This document shows, in pieces, positions 8,666 through 17,291 of a stretch of DNA of 64,000 nucleotides (within the stretch, counting starts at the first letter, position 1; every line of letters starts with the position of its first letter). The notes below the pieces were generated by a model. That model did no database searches. It was not told the origin of the DNA and saw nothing but the letters and a program-made list of their open reading frames with translations. The DNA lies in assembly GCF_000154445.1 (NCBI RefSeq), contig NZ_DS499567.1. One strand, written 5' to 3'. The translations under genes were made by a program, and so were the position numbers. Origin of the DNA: Intestinibacter bartlettii (lineage in GTDB: Bacteria; Bacillota; Clostridia; Peptostreptococcales; Peptostreptococcaceae).

Positions 8666-9919
8666 ATGTTAAAAACAACTAAAATAACAGATCCAGAAGT
8701 ATATTCTATAGTAGCAGATGAATTAGAAAGACAAAAATATAATATAGAAATGATTGCATCAGAAAGTTCAGCACCAACAGAAATATTAGAATTAATGGGA
8801 TGTGTTTTCGTTAATAAAACTGAAGAAGGTCTTCCAGGAAAAAGATATCAAGCAGGTTCACAACATGCAGATAGAATCGAAAATTTATGTATTGAAAGAG
8901 CAAAAGAAGCTTTTGGTTGTGAATATGTAAATGTTCAAGCTTATTCAGGTGCAACTGCAAACTATACAGCATTTAATGCAGTATTAGACCCAGGGGATAA
9001 AATATTGGCAATGAGACTTGATCACGGTGGACATTTAAGTCATGGTTCAGAAGCAAACTTTATGAGTAAAATATTTAACTACAAACATTACGGTGTAAAT
9101 GATGACGGTATAATCGACTATGATCAAGTTGAACAAATGGCATTAGAATTTAAACCTAAAATGATAATAGCAGGGGCTAGTGCCTATCCAAGACTAATAG
9201 ATTATAAAAAATTTAGAGAAATAGCTGACAAAGTAGGAGCTTATTTATTAGTAGATATGGCTCATATTTCAGGGCTTATAGGAGCTGGTGTAATTCCTTC
9301 TCCAATACCATATGCTGATTTTGCAACATCTTCTTGTTCTAAAACAATATGCGGTCCTAGAGGTGGATTCGTAATGTGCAAAGAAAAATATGCAAAACAA
9401 TTAAATAGAGCTACATTCCCAGGAACTCTAGGTTCTATCCAAATAAACGGTATAGCTGCAAAAGCAAACATGTTCAAAAGAGTTAGAGAACCTGAATTTA
9501 TAGCTACAATGCAAAGAGTTTTAGATAATGCAAAAACTTTAGCAAAAGAATTAGAAAAAAGAGGATTCAAAATAATAAGTGGTGGAACAGACAACCATAT
9601 AGTATTAGTTGACTTAAGACCAAAAGGAATAACTGGTAAACAATTCGACCAAACTCTTGAAAGAATAGGTATAACAGTTAACAAAAACACTATACCAAAC
9701 GACCCAGAAAGTCCATTCGTAACAAGTGGTGTTCGTATCGGACTTACTGCAACATCTGAAAGAGGATTTGGAGCAAGTGAAATGTCAGAAATCGCTGACA
9801 TAATGAATACAGTTGCTGAAAATATAGAAGATGAAAAAGTATTACAAGAATGCAAAGAAAAAGCAAGAGCATTAGCATCAAGATTCCCACTATATCCAGA
9901 CGGATATTTTGAAGATTAA
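8666..9919 (+). CDS. glyA: divergent serine hydroxymethyltransferase-like PLP enzyme
   Basis: A 417-residue fold-type I PLP enzyme plainly of the GlyA family: IASES, LSHGSEANF, VDMAHISGLIGAG, PLP lysine K226, VRIG arginine. Several residues near-invariant in SHMT are changed. T52 replaces Tyr55 and Q62 replaces Tyr65 (E. coli numbering) in NKTEEGLPGKRYQ. S225 replaces the His just before the lysine (SSCSK in place of TTTHK). LRGPRGG reads ICGPRGG, and GTPA reads GLTA. It may be a bona fide SHMT of a divergent clade, or a threonine-aldolase or transaldolase-like relative. RBS GGGGAGG precedes the ATG. A terminator follows, so it is not cotranscribed with the S66 peptidase. Confidence 0.85.
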   Translation: MLKTTKITDPEVYSIVADELERQKYNIEMIASESSAPTEILELMGCVFVNKTEEGLPGKRYQAGSQHADRIENLCIERAKEAFGCEYVNVQAYSGATANYTAFNAVLDPGDKILAMRLDHGGHLSHGSEANFMSKIFNYKHYGVNDDGIIDYDQVEQMALEFKPKMIIAGASAYPRLIDYKKFREIADKVGAYLLVDMAHISGLIGAGVIPSPIPYADFATSSCSKTICGPRGGFVMCKEKYAKQLNRATFPGTLGSIQINGIAAKANMFKRVREPEFIATMQRVLDNAKTLAKELEKRGFKIISGGTDNHIVLVDLRPKGITGKQFDQTLERIGITVNKNTIPNDPESPFVTSGVRIGLTATSERGFGASEMSEIADIMNTVAENIEDEKVLQECKEKARALASRFPLYPDGYFED

Positions 9920-9950
9920 TTAAATATATAACTAACTTATAATTTATAAG

Positions 9951-9980
9951 GCGAGCTGATTTTCAGCTCGTCTATTTTTT
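9951..9980 (+). terminator. terminator of the glyA-like gene
   Basis: GCGAGCTG and CAGCTCGT form a GC-rich stem around ATTTT, followed by CTATTTTTT. Confidence 0.85.
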
Positions 9981-10036
9981 AATAAATAATAACCAAATTA
10001 AATTTTCAGTAGTATAATAATCTATAGAATAATATG

Positions 10037-10067
10037 AACCCTATGGAATAAAATCCACAGGGTTTTT
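10037..10067 (+). terminator. second terminator-like hairpin, just upstream of the S66 peptidase start
   Basis: AACCCTATGG (10037-10046) pairs with CCACAGGGTT (10055-10064) with one mismatch, followed by TTTTT. It ends 20 bases before the next start codon. A TATAAT at 10013-10018 could place it inside that gene's own leader, which would make it an attenuator; otherwise it is a back-up terminator for glyA. Confidence 0.65.
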
Positions 10068-10086
10068 GAATGAAAGGATTAATATT

Positions 10087-11004
10087 ATGATATTGCCAAA
10101 AAGACTTAAAAAAGGTGACACTATAGGTGTCATTGCTCCATCTGGGCATTTACGCGAGGTAAATATAGATGATGTTGAAAAATCACTTATAAATATGGGA
10201 TACAATGTAAAGATGTACGAAAGTTGTTATTCTGTAGACAGGGGATATTTGTCTGGAAAAGATGAACTAAGAGCAAAAGATTTGCAAGATGCTTTTGAAG
10301 ATAAAAATATAGACGCGGTATTTTGTATAAGAGGCGGTTATGGAGCAGCTAGATTATTGGATTTAATCGATTTTGATATAATAAAAAATAATCCAAAGAT
10401 ATTTTTGGGATTATCTGATATAACAGCTCTTCATATAGCGTTTAACCAAAAATGTGATTTGGTGACTTATCATGGGCCTGTTGGGAGAAGGTTTGTGGAT
10501 ATGGACGAATACACAAAAGAATCTGTGTTTAAAAATATAACTACAGATTGTGAGATAAATTTTGAGAATCCAAAAGGAGAGGAAATTATAACGTTATACA
10601 ACGGAATATGTGAAGGTGAAATCGTAGGTGGAAATCTAAGTTTAATAAACACATCTTTGGGGACTGAATACGAAATAGATACAAAGGATAAAATATTATT
10701 TATAGAAGAAACTAGCGAATATGTATATAACGTAGACAAAATGATAAACCATCTACACATGGCTGGAAAATTTGAAGACTGTAAAGGTATAATTTTTGGA
10801 GATTTTGATAACTGTAGAAAAGTCAGAGATGAAGATTGGTCAGTTGAGGATATAATAAACGAAATCGCACAAAGATATAAAAAACCTACAATATACAACC
10901 TTCAAAGCGGACATTGTGTTCCAGTAGGGACAATACCACTTGGTGCAATGTGTTATTTAGACGCTACTAATAAAATAGTCAAATTTGATTATTCAAACTG
11001 CTAA
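10087..11004 (+). CDS. S66-family peptidase (LD-carboxypeptidase/MccF type)
   Basis: A 305-residue serine peptidase of the LdcA/MccF family. The family elements in order are GDTIGVIAPSG, RGGYGAARLLDLIDFD, GLSDITALH (nucleophile Ser), GPVG, ETSEYVYNVDKMINHL (catalytic Glu) and LQSGHCVP (catalytic His). These are cytoplasmic enzymes that trim the terminal D-Ala from murein tetrapeptide during wall recycling, or inactivate peptide antibiotics such as microcin C; the sequence alone does not separate the two. The ATG at 10087 has GAAAGGA 8 bases upstream and is preferred over a TTG at 10066 that lies in the terminator T-run. The HAD gene follows after 40 bases. Confidence 0.85.
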   Translation: MILPKRLKKGDTIGVIAPSGHLREVNIDDVEKSLINMGYNVKMYESCYSVDRGYLSGKDELRAKDLQDAFEDKNIDAVFCIRGGYGAARLLDLIDFDIIKNNPKIFLGLSDITALHIAFNQKCDLVTYHGPVGRRFVDMDEYTKESVFKNITTDCEINFENPKGEEIITLYNGICEGEIVGGNLSLINTSLGTEYEIDTKDKILFIEETSEYVYNVDKMINHLHMAGKFEDCKGIIFGDFDNCRKVRDEDWSVEDIINEIAQRYKKPTIYNLQSGHCVPVGTIPLGAMCYLDATNKIVKFDYSNC

Positions 11005-11044
11005 AAAAATAATAAATTATATAGAGGATAACTTAGGAGGAAAT

Positions 11045-11758
11045 ATGGAAAAAATCACGACAGTATTATTTGATTTAGATGGAACACTAATCCCTTTTGA
11101 TCAAAAGGAGTTTATAGAATCTTATTTATACCTTATAGCAAAAAAATTTGTTCCAAGGGGATACGACAAAGATATACTTATAAAAGCATTGTGGGATGGA
11201 ACAGGAAATATGGTCAAAAATGATGGAAAAGTCAGAAACAGAGATGTTTTTAAATCGACTTTTGCAGAGTTGATGGAAAAAGAATATGACGAAATGGAAG
11301 ATGATTTCATGGAGTTTTATGAAAAAGAATTCGACGATGTAAAACAGACATTACAAGAAGAAGTAGATAGAGCAGAATTTATAAAAACTATAAAAGACAA
11401 AGGGTTAAAAGTAGTTTTAGCTACAAATCCAATATTCCCAAAAGCAGCAGTACAAACAAGACTAAACTGGATTGGTCTTAGTGTGGACGATTTTGATTAT
11501 GTTACAACTTTTGAAAATAGCCACTATTGCAAACCTAACTTAGAATACTATAAAGAAATTTTTGAAAATATAGGTTCAAAACCAGAAGAATCTATAATGG
11601 TTGGGAACAATGCATTAGAAGATATGATAGTAAGTGAGTTGGGAGTTAGGACTTTCTTGATTACTGATAATCTTGAAAATCCTGAAAAAATAGATATAAA
11701 TAAATTTGAAAATGGAAACTTTGATGATATCGCAAACAAGGTTTTAAATATATTGTAG
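11045..11758 (+). CDS. HAD-superfamily phosphatase
   Basis: A 237-residue haloacid-dehalogenase-fold hydrolase. Motif I is LFDLDGTLIPF near the N-terminus (nucleophile and acid/base Asp), motif II lies in VVLATNP, motif III is the Lys in YCKPNLEYY, and motif IV is MVGNNALEDMIVSELG. A helical cap lies between motifs I and II (C1 type), as in phosphoglycolate phosphatase-like proteins. The substrate is unknown. The ATG at 11045 has TAGGAGG 6 bases upstream and is chosen over an in-frame upstream start. The gene probably forms an operon with the S66 peptidase. Confidence 0.85.
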   Translation: MEKITTVLFDLDGTLIPFDQKEFIESYLYLIAKKFVPRGYDKDILIKALWDGTGNMVKNDGKVRNRDVFKSTFAELMEKEYDEMEDDFMEFYEKEFDDVKQTLQEEVDRAEFIKTIKDKGLKVVLATNPIFPKAAVQTRLNWIGLSVDDFDYVTTFENSHYCKPNLEYYKEIFENIGSKPEESIMVGNNALEDMIVSELGVRTFLITDNLENPEKIDINKFENGNFDDIANKVLNIL

Positions 11759-11763
11759 ATAAA

Positions 11764-11803
11764 AGCTCTAGCATTTATTTGATAAAATGCTAGAGTTTTT
11801 TTA
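11764..11803 (+). terminator. terminator of the HAD gene
   Basis: CTCTAGCATTT (11766-11776) pairs perfectly with AAATGCTAGAG (11785-11795), followed by a 7-T run. Confidence 0.92.
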
Positions 11804-11887
11804 ATAGCATATTTATTGTACCTAATTGACAAATAAATCCAATGGATATACTATTAAATTAATACATAGGAATCCGAGGTGTTAAAA

Positions 11888-12205
11888 TTGAATAAAGAAC
11901 TTATAAAAGGGAGTACAATAACCTTAATTTTAAATGAATTAAGTAAAGAACCAATGTATGGATATAAGATGATTAAAGAAATTGAAGGAAAATCAAATGG
12001 GGTATTTATATTTAAAGAAGGAACATTATATCCAATTTTGCATGATTTAGAAAAAAAGAAATTTATTGAATCATATTGGGAAGTTGAAAATGGACGAAGA
12101 AGAAAATACTACAAAATAACAAAAAAGGGAATTAAGGAATTAAATGTAAGAGAGGAAGAATGGCAGTTATTTAGCAAAACAATGGGATTAGTACTTAGGG
12201 GGTAG
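11888..12205 (+). CDS. PadR-family transcriptional regulator
   Basis: A 105-residue winged-helix repressor of the PadR family: the opening NKELIKGSTITLILNEL, the recognition region PMYGYKMIKEIE, the wing FKEGTLYPILHDLEKKKFIESYW and GRRRKYYKITKKG are all typical. TTG at 11888 is chosen because GAGGTG lies 6 bases before it and translation from there begins exactly at the family N-terminus; a GTG at 11879 overlaps that RBS. PadR proteins usually repress a neighbouring membrane gene, here the one starting 5 bases downstream. Confidence 0.88.
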   Translation: MNKELIKGSTITLILNELSKEPMYGYKMIKEIEGKSNGVFIFKEGTLYPILHDLEKKKFIESYWEVENGRRRKYYKITKKGIKELNVREEEWQLFSKTMGLVLRG

Positions 12206-12210
12206 ATTTT

Positions 12211-13074
12211 ATGGACTTACAAAAAAATTCTATAGATTTATTTTTACAATCAGTATGTAGATTTGTTTGGGACGATGAAAAAGCAAAGGATATTCAAGAT
12301 GAATTAAAAGACCATATTTCAAGTTATGTAGAAGAATATATGGATGAGGGCATGAATATTGATGAGGCTACAAATGAAGCATTAAAGCAAATGGGAGATC
12401 CTAATGTACTTAGTGAACTTTATAAACAAAAAATTCTACCAAAAAGAAAGTGGAAATTGGTTTTATTAGGATTTGCATGTGTATTATTAATGTATGGAAG
12501 TATTATTATGGGACAAACAAAAGGATTTGAAATGCTTTTTTATGTAATAGCACTAAGTATAGCTTTACTTTATATAAGTATGGTATATGATTTTAGAGAA
12601 ACAAATAAGATAAGAAAAAGTATTTCGGAGAAAGAAGCTGTATTTTTTATTAGGAATCAAAAGGAACTTTATATAAACAATACAAATTATAAAATAGGAA
12701 TTCTTGTTATAATACTTGCTACAATTAGTTTAGTTTGTAACATATTTTCTTTAAATATACCGAAATCATTTGCATTAGGTTATTGTTTTATGCCCTTAAT
12801 TTTTATTTTACAGAATTGTTCAATAGGAGATAATGATATATCTATAGTATATGAAGATGGAATTTTTATGTGTGATAAATTTTTGTATTGGAATAATATA
12901 AAAGGTTACAGATATAGTAAACAAAATTTTAATAACAAAGAATATAATTTTTTAGAAATTAAAGTTAGTAAAAAAGATTTTAGAAAAAAATCTATATTAA
13001 TTTCAACTTCACAAATGGCGTTAATTGATGAATTTTTTAAAAGTAAAAATATAAATAAAGTTAGACATTTTTAA
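12211..13074 (+). CDS. HAAS/permease-prefix-domain membrane protein
   Basis: A 287-residue protein. Residues 1-75 form an alpha-helical HAAS/permease-prefix (DUF1700-like) domain (DDEKAKDIQDELKDHI...ATNEALKQMGDP). Two pairs of membrane helices follow at about 82-125 and 165-205, then a soluble C-terminal domain (ISIVYEDGIFMCDKFLYWNNIKGYRY) of the DUF5673/PH-like kind. A PadR gene followed by a HAAS protein is a standard Firmicute pair in which the HAAS protein is repressed by PadR. Molecular function is not established. The gene starts 5 bases after the PadR stop, with RBS GGGGG. Confidence 0.75.
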   Translation: MDLQKNSIDLFLQSVCRFVWDDEKAKDIQDELKDHISSYVEEYMDEGMNIDEATNEALKQMGDPNVLSELYKQKILPKRKWKLVLLGFACVLLMYGSIIMGQTKGFEMLFYVIALSIALLYISMVYDFRETNKIRKSISEKEAVFFIRNQKELYINNTNYKIGILVIILATISLVCNIFSLNIPKSFALGYCFMPLIFILQNCSIGDNDISIVYEDGIFMCDKFLYWNNIKGYRYSKQNFNNKEYNFLEIKVSKKDFRKKSILISTSQMALIDEFFKSKNINKVRHF

Positions 13075-13128
13075 ATTTTTAATGTAAAGTATAATATTTT
13101 ACTCTAAAAAAATATTATACAAAAAATA

Positions 13129-13157
13129 TTGACAAAAAACGGGAGCATATGTATAAT
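13129..13157 (+). promoter_or_regulatory. consensus sigma-A promoter of the T-box operon
   Basis: TTGACA (13129-13134), a 17-base spacer and TATAAT (13152-13157) match the vegetative consensus exactly. It lies upstream of the T-box leader. Just before it, an AT-only hairpin (13089-13120) may mark the end of the previous transcript. Confidence 0.85.
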
Positions 13158-13197
13158 AATTAATCATAAAGTTAAACAAAATTTAAAAAACAAATTC

Positions 13198-13418
13198 ATT
13201 GAAAAAGAGAGTAACATTAATTGACATTATAGAGAGTTCAGGATGGTGGAAGCTGAGCATTGAGATTTTTGTGAAAAGAGCTTTGGAGAAGACTGCAGGA
13301 AATTAGTATGGCAGTCGGTGTTCTCGCCTTAAGAGATTGAGTGGGTAAGTTTTTTCTTACCAATAAGAGTGGTAACGCGGTAATTTCGCCTCTTGGATTT
13401 TTTCCAAGGGGCTTTTTT
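13198..13418 (+). promoter_or_regulatory. T-box riboswitch, complete copy (Stem I plus terminator 1)
   Basis: A tRNA-sensing T-box leader. Stem I carries the AGTA element (about 13210), the AGAGAG motif (about 13231), the distal-loop GGATGGTGGAAG and the 3' side TTTGGAG. The T-box proper, AGAGTGGTAACGCGG, is at 13366-13380, with TGGT to pair with the tRNA acceptor end. Terminator 1 has arms at 13388-13397 and 13403-13412, then TTTTTT. The specifier lies in GAAAAGAGCTTTGGAG (about 13273-13288). By alignment it could be AGA (Arg) or AAG (Lys); I cannot choose. It controls the YfcC transporter and M20 hydrolase. Confidence 0.9.
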
Positions 13419-13454
13419 GATTATAAAAGCGTCTATCTTATTGTGAGCAAAAGT

Positions 13455-13518
13455 TTACCAATAAGAGTGGTACCGCGATAATTCGCCTCTTAGTAGATTT
13501 ACTAAGAGGCTTTTTTTG
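13455..13518 (+). promoter_or_regulatory. duplicated T-box antiterminator/terminator module without Stem I
   Basis: A second T-box sequence, AGAGTGGTACCGCGA, at 13464-13478 is preceded by TACCAATA, the same bases that precede copy 1. It is followed by a perfect 11-bp terminator (13485-13495 with 13500-13510, then TTTTTTT). Only about 35 bases separate it from terminator 1, too few for a second Stem I. Two terminators in series would thus depend on one decoding domain. Confidence 0.85.
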
Positions 13519-13574
13519 TTTCTTAGTAAAGCAAAATAATTATAAAAAAGTGAAAAATCAGAAAAAGGAGAAAA

Positions 13575-15002
13575 ATGATGGAAGTATTACAATCACAAGA
13601 AAAAGAAGTTAAACAGAAAAAGAAATTTTCGATGCCAAATACATTAGTAATTATGGCAGTAGTTATTGCATTAGTAGCAGTTGCAACATATTTAATACCA
13701 GGAGGAGCATACGATAGAGTTCTTAATGATCAAGGTAGAGAAGTTGTTGTAAGTGGAACTTATAAAGCAATAGCAAGTCAACCACAAAGTTTATTCGATG
13801 TATTACAATCACCAATTGAAGGTATAGTTCAAGGTGGAGAAATTATAGCATTCTTATTTATAGTTGGTGGAGCATTTAGTATAGTTTCAAGAACTAAAGC
13901 TATAGATTTAGGTATTTTAAAAATAGTAAACGTATTCAAAGGAAAAGAAATTTTAGTTTTACCAATATTAATGTTTATGTTCTCAATCGGTGGAGCGACA
14001 TTTGGGATGAGTGAAGAAGCAATAGCATTCGTAGCAGTTTTAATGCCATTAGTACTAGCATTAGGATATGATAGTATAGTTGCTGTAGCAATTACATACT
14101 TAGCTTGTAACCTTGGATTCTCAGCAGCAATGCTTAATCCATTTACAGTAGGTATAGCACAATCAATAGCAGGGATACAATTATATTCAGGAGTTGAATT
14201 CCGTACATTAGTTTGGTTTGTATCAACTCTTGTAGGATGTGGATTCGTTATGTTCTATGCTATGAAAATTAAGAAAAATCCAGAACTTAGTCCAATGTTC
14301 GAACATGATCAAGTTAAACGTGAAAAATTAAAAAGTACAGAATCAGAACATACTGAATTTACTTTAAGACATAAAATAATAATAGCTGCATTATTTACAT
14401 CTATAGCATTAGTAGTATATGGAGTTTTAAAATTAGAATTTTGGATACCACAAATAGCAGCAGTTTTCCTAGGATTAGGTATTATAAGTGGTTTAGTTGG
14501 TAAATTAGCACCAAACGAAATAGCAGAAGCATTCACAGATGGAGCAAAAGATATGATAGGAGCAGCTATCATGATAGGTCTTGCAAAATCAGTAATGATA
14601 ATAGCTCAAAATGCAAATATAATAGATACAATATTATTTAACTTAGCTAATGTTGTTGGTCAATTACCATCATTAATAGCATCATATATAATGTTTGTAA
14701 TCCAAATGTTCATAAACTTCTTCGTAAGTTCAGGTTCAGGACAAGCAGCACTTACTATGCCAATACTTGCACCACTTGGGGACTTAGTTGGAATATCTCG
14801 TCAATTAAGTGTTTTAATATATCAATTAGGAGATGGGTTCTCAAATGCAATGTTCCCAACATCAGGTGTATTAATAGCTTGCTTAGGTATGGCAGGAGTT
14901 CCTTATGGAAAATGGTTAAAATGGATATTACCACTTCAAGCAATATTATTTATGACAGCAATAGTATTTATAACAATAGCATCTTTAATAGGATGGGCTT
15001 AA
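13575..15002 (+). CDS. YfcC/DcuC-family membrane transporter
   Basis: A 475-residue polytopic carrier of the YfcC (DcuC/ArcD-like, PF03606) family with about 12 membrane helices. Recognisable stretches are TYLIPGGAYDR near residue 40, FSIGGATFGMSEEAIAF, ACNLGFSAAMLNPFTVGIAQSIAG and the C-terminal SGSGQAALTMPILAPLGDLVG. Members exchange or import amino acids, peptides or dicarboxylates across the plasma membrane. The T-box upstream means transcription rises when a specific tRNA is uncharged, so the cargo is probably an amino acid or an amino-acid-releasing compound. The M20 hydrolase 22 bases downstream would process it. Confidence 0.88.
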   Translation: MMEVLQSQEKEVKQKKKFSMPNTLVIMAVVIALVAVATYLIPGGAYDRVLNDQGREVVVSGTYKAIASQPQSLFDVLQSPIEGIVQGGEIIAFLFIVGGAFSIVSRTKAIDLGILKIVNVFKGKEILVLPILMFMFSIGGATFGMSEEAIAFVAVLMPLVLALGYDSIVAVAITYLACNLGFSAAMLNPFTVGIAQSIAGIQLYSGVEFRTLVWFVSTLVGCGFVMFYAMKIKKNPELSPMFEHDQVKREKLKSTESEHTEFTLRHKIIIAALFTSIALVVYGVLKLEFWIPQIAAVFLGLGIISGLVGKLAPNEIAEAFTDGAKDMIGAAIMIGLAKSVMIIAQNANIIDTILFNLANVVGQLPSLIASYIMFVIQMFINFFVSSGSGQAALTMPILAPLGDLVGISRQLSVLIYQLGDGFSNAMFPTSGVLIACLGMAGVPYGKWLKWILPLQAILFMTAIVFITIASLIGWA

Positions 15003-15024
15003 GAGATATTTAAGGAGGATTAAT

Positions 15025-16155
15025 ATGAAAGATATTTTATTACAAGAAGGACAAAAATTACACGCTAAAATGTGTGAAATAAATGATTATATATACGCAA
15101 ATCCTGAATTAGGGAATGAAGAATTTAAATCATCATCAAAATTGATAGCATTTTTAGAAGAACACAACTTCACTGTTGAAAAAGGTCTTTTAGGAATAGA
15201 AACATCATTTAGAGCTATATATGATAGTAAAAAGCCAGGAGCAACTATAGGTTATTTATGCGAATATGATGCTCTTCCTGAAATAGGACATGGTTGTGGT
15301 CATAATATGATAGGTGTTATGTCGTCAGCTGCAGGCATAGCTTTAAGTAAAGTTATAGATGAAATTGGAGGAAAAATCATAGTATATGGTACTCCAGCAG
15401 AAGAAACAAACGGAGCAAAAGTTGTATTTGCAGAAGAAGGAATATTTGATGAACTTGATGTTGCAATGCTTGTTCATCCAAGTGATGTAAATATGAAAAG
15501 TGGAACAACACAAGCACTTTATCCATTAGAATTTAGATACAAAGGAAAAACTGCACATGCTGCAAGTTGTCCACAAAATGGTGTAAATGCGCTTAATAGT
15601 GTAATACAATTATTCAACGGTATTGATGCACTTCGTCAACATGTAACTCCAGATGTTAGAATGCACGGAATAATAGTAAAAGGTGGAGTTGCAGCAAATA
15701 TAGTTCCAGATGAAGCAGTTGCACAATTTTACTTCAGAGCAGCAACTAAAGAAACTCTAGATGATATATTAGAGAAAGTTAAAAGAATAGCTGAAGGTGC
15801 AGCGCTTATGACAGGGGCTACATTAGAGATGGAAAGATATGAGTTTCCTAATGATAACTTAGTAACTAATGAAAACTTATCTGAAGCATTTAATGAAAAC
15901 TTAAGAGCGCTTGGAATAACTGAAATAAAACCACCAAAATCATCTGGTTCAAGTGATATAGGAAATGTAAGTCACAAAGTGCCTACAATCCACCCATATA
16001 TACAAGTATCATCTTGCAAAGCTCCAGGGCATACAGTAGAACTTGCAGAAGCTACAGTTTCAGACCTTGGTCATGAAAGACTTCTTACTGGTGCAATGGC
16101 ACTTGCCTATACAGGATATGATGTTTTACTTGGAAAAGTTAATTTAGAAAGATAA
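15025..16155 (+). CDS. M20-family amidohydrolase (PM20D2/AbgB-like)
   Basis: A 376-residue zinc amidohydrolase. Metal and catalytic elements are CEYDALPEIGHGCGHN, PAEETNGAK, HAASCPQNGVNALN and SGSSDIGNVSHKVPTIHPYI. The CEYDALP/GHGCGHN form is that of the ACY1L2/PM20D2 and aminobenzoyl-glutamate hydrolase branch, which cleaves N-acyl amino acids or dipeptides. It follows the transporter by 22 bases with RBS AAGGAGG, and no terminator intervenes. The pair most likely imports a conjugated amino acid and frees it when its tRNA is uncharged (inference). Confidence 0.9.
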   Translation: MKDILLQEGQKLHAKMCEINDYIYANPELGNEEFKSSSKLIAFLEEHNFTVEKGLLGIETSFRAIYDSKKPGATIGYLCEYDALPEIGHGCGHNMIGVMSSAAGIALSKVIDEIGGKIIVYGTPAEETNGAKVVFAEEGIFDELDVAMLVHPSDVNMKSGTTQALYPLEFRYKGKTAHAASCPQNGVNALNSVIQLFNGIDALRQHVTPDVRMHGIIVKGGVAANIVPDEAVAQFYFRAATKETLDDILEKVKRIAEGAALMTGATLEMERYEFPNDNLVTNENLSEAFNENLRALGITEIKPPKSSGSSDIGNVSHKVPTIHPYIQVSSCKAPGHTVELAEATVSDLGHERLLTGAMALAYTGYDVLLGKVNLER

Positions 16156-16174
16156 ATTTTTATATTTGATAATA

Positions 16175-16213
16175 AATAAAAACCGTGGCGAAATTCGTTG
16201 CGGTTTTATTTAT
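16175..16213 (+). terminator. terminator of the T-box operon
   Basis: AATAAAAACCG pairs with CGGTTTTATT across a short loop, with the T-run in the right arm. Confidence 0.75.
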
Positions 16214-16377
16214 GAAAAATTTTATGCAAAAAACTATATATATGATGCTTGTTATAATTATTTCCAGTATAATATTTATATATTTTACAACTTTGAAACA
16301 ATTTATTATCAGAAATTATACCCCTATATATTATTATAAGTTTATCAAATAAATGACAACTAGGAGAGATTGAGAAA

Positions 16378-17253
16378 ATGAAAGGAAACTTAAAAAAAGT
16401 AGCAATAACTGTAGGGCTAAGCGCAGTAATATTATTAGGAGCGAGTATACCAGTAGTTAAAATGATTAATAATCACAAACAACAATTAGCTATTGAGGCA
16501 GCTGCACAAGAAAAGAAGAGAAAAGAAGAGGAAGAGGCAAAAAAACCTATAATAGGGGTTAATAAAGAAGGTCAAAAATACACATATGATGCTAAAAAAG
16601 TACAAGAGAAATTATCTAAATATGATTATTCAAATAATGGTAAAAAGATAGTATTTTTAACTTTCGATGATGGTACATCAAAAACTAATACACCAGAAGT
16701 ATTAAGAATATTAGATGAAAATAATATAAAAGCAACATTCTTTTTAACAGGATCTAATATTGAAAATGGCGGAGAAACAGCAAGAGAATTAGTAAAACAA
16801 GAGTTTGAAAGTGGACATGCAATAGCAAACCATTCTTATAGCCATGATTGTGGAAAATTATATCCAGGTCGTAACTTAGATATGAAAGCTTTCAAAGAAG
16901 ATTATGAAAAAAATGATAAATTATTAAAATCTATATTAGGTGAAAACTTCACTACACATGTAATGAGATGTCCAGGAGGATATATGTCATGGAAAAATAT
17001 GGACGAATTAGATAAGTATTTAGAAAAAAATAATATAGCTTCAATAGACTGGAATGCATTAAATGCTGATGCTGAAGGACCAAAGAAAAATGCAAAACAA
17101 TTAGCACAATACGCAATAAAAACATCTGAAGGAAAAGAAATGGTAGTATTATTAATGCACGACACATATGGAAAAGAGGAAACTGTTAAAGCATTACCAA
17201 CTATAATAAAATATTTCAAAGATAATGGATATGAATTCAGAACTTTAGTATAA
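16378..17253 (+). CDS. membrane-anchored polysaccharide deacetylase (NodB domain)
   Basis: A 291-residue carbohydrate esterase family 4 protein. Residues 8-30 form a signal anchor, followed by a charged Lys/Glu linker and a NodB domain with TFDDG (D97, D98), the metal-binding NHSYSH, RCPGGYMSW, DWNALNAD and LLMHD. Such enzymes remove N-acetyl groups from peptidoglycan GlcNAc outside the cell and often confer lysozyme resistance. RBS TAGGAGAG precedes the ATG. The next gene, a histidine kinase, begins 38 bases on without a terminator, so the operon may sense and respond to wall damage. Confidence 0.9.
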   Translation: MKGNLKKVAITVGLSAVILLGASIPVVKMINNHKQQLAIEAAAQEKKRKEEEEAKKPIIGVNKEGQKYTYDAKKVQEKLSKYDYSNNGKKIVFLTFDDGTSKTNTPEVLRILDENNIKATFFLTGSNIENGGETARELVKQEFESGHAIANHSYSHDCGKLYPGRNLDMKAFKEDYEKNDKLLKSILGENFTTHVMRCPGGYMSWKNMDELDKYLEKNNIASIDWNALNADAEGPKKNAKQLAQYAIKTSEGKEMVVLLMHDTYGKEETVKALPTIIKYFKDNGYEFRTLV

Positions 17254-17291
17254 TAATTAATAATTAAAATAAAAAACAAACTGGTGGTAAT

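Noticed and set aside
9262..9855. 197-codon minus-strand frame inside the glyA-like gene
   Set aside because: It is a long antisense shadow of a clearly coding plus-strand gene, with no RBS or family match.
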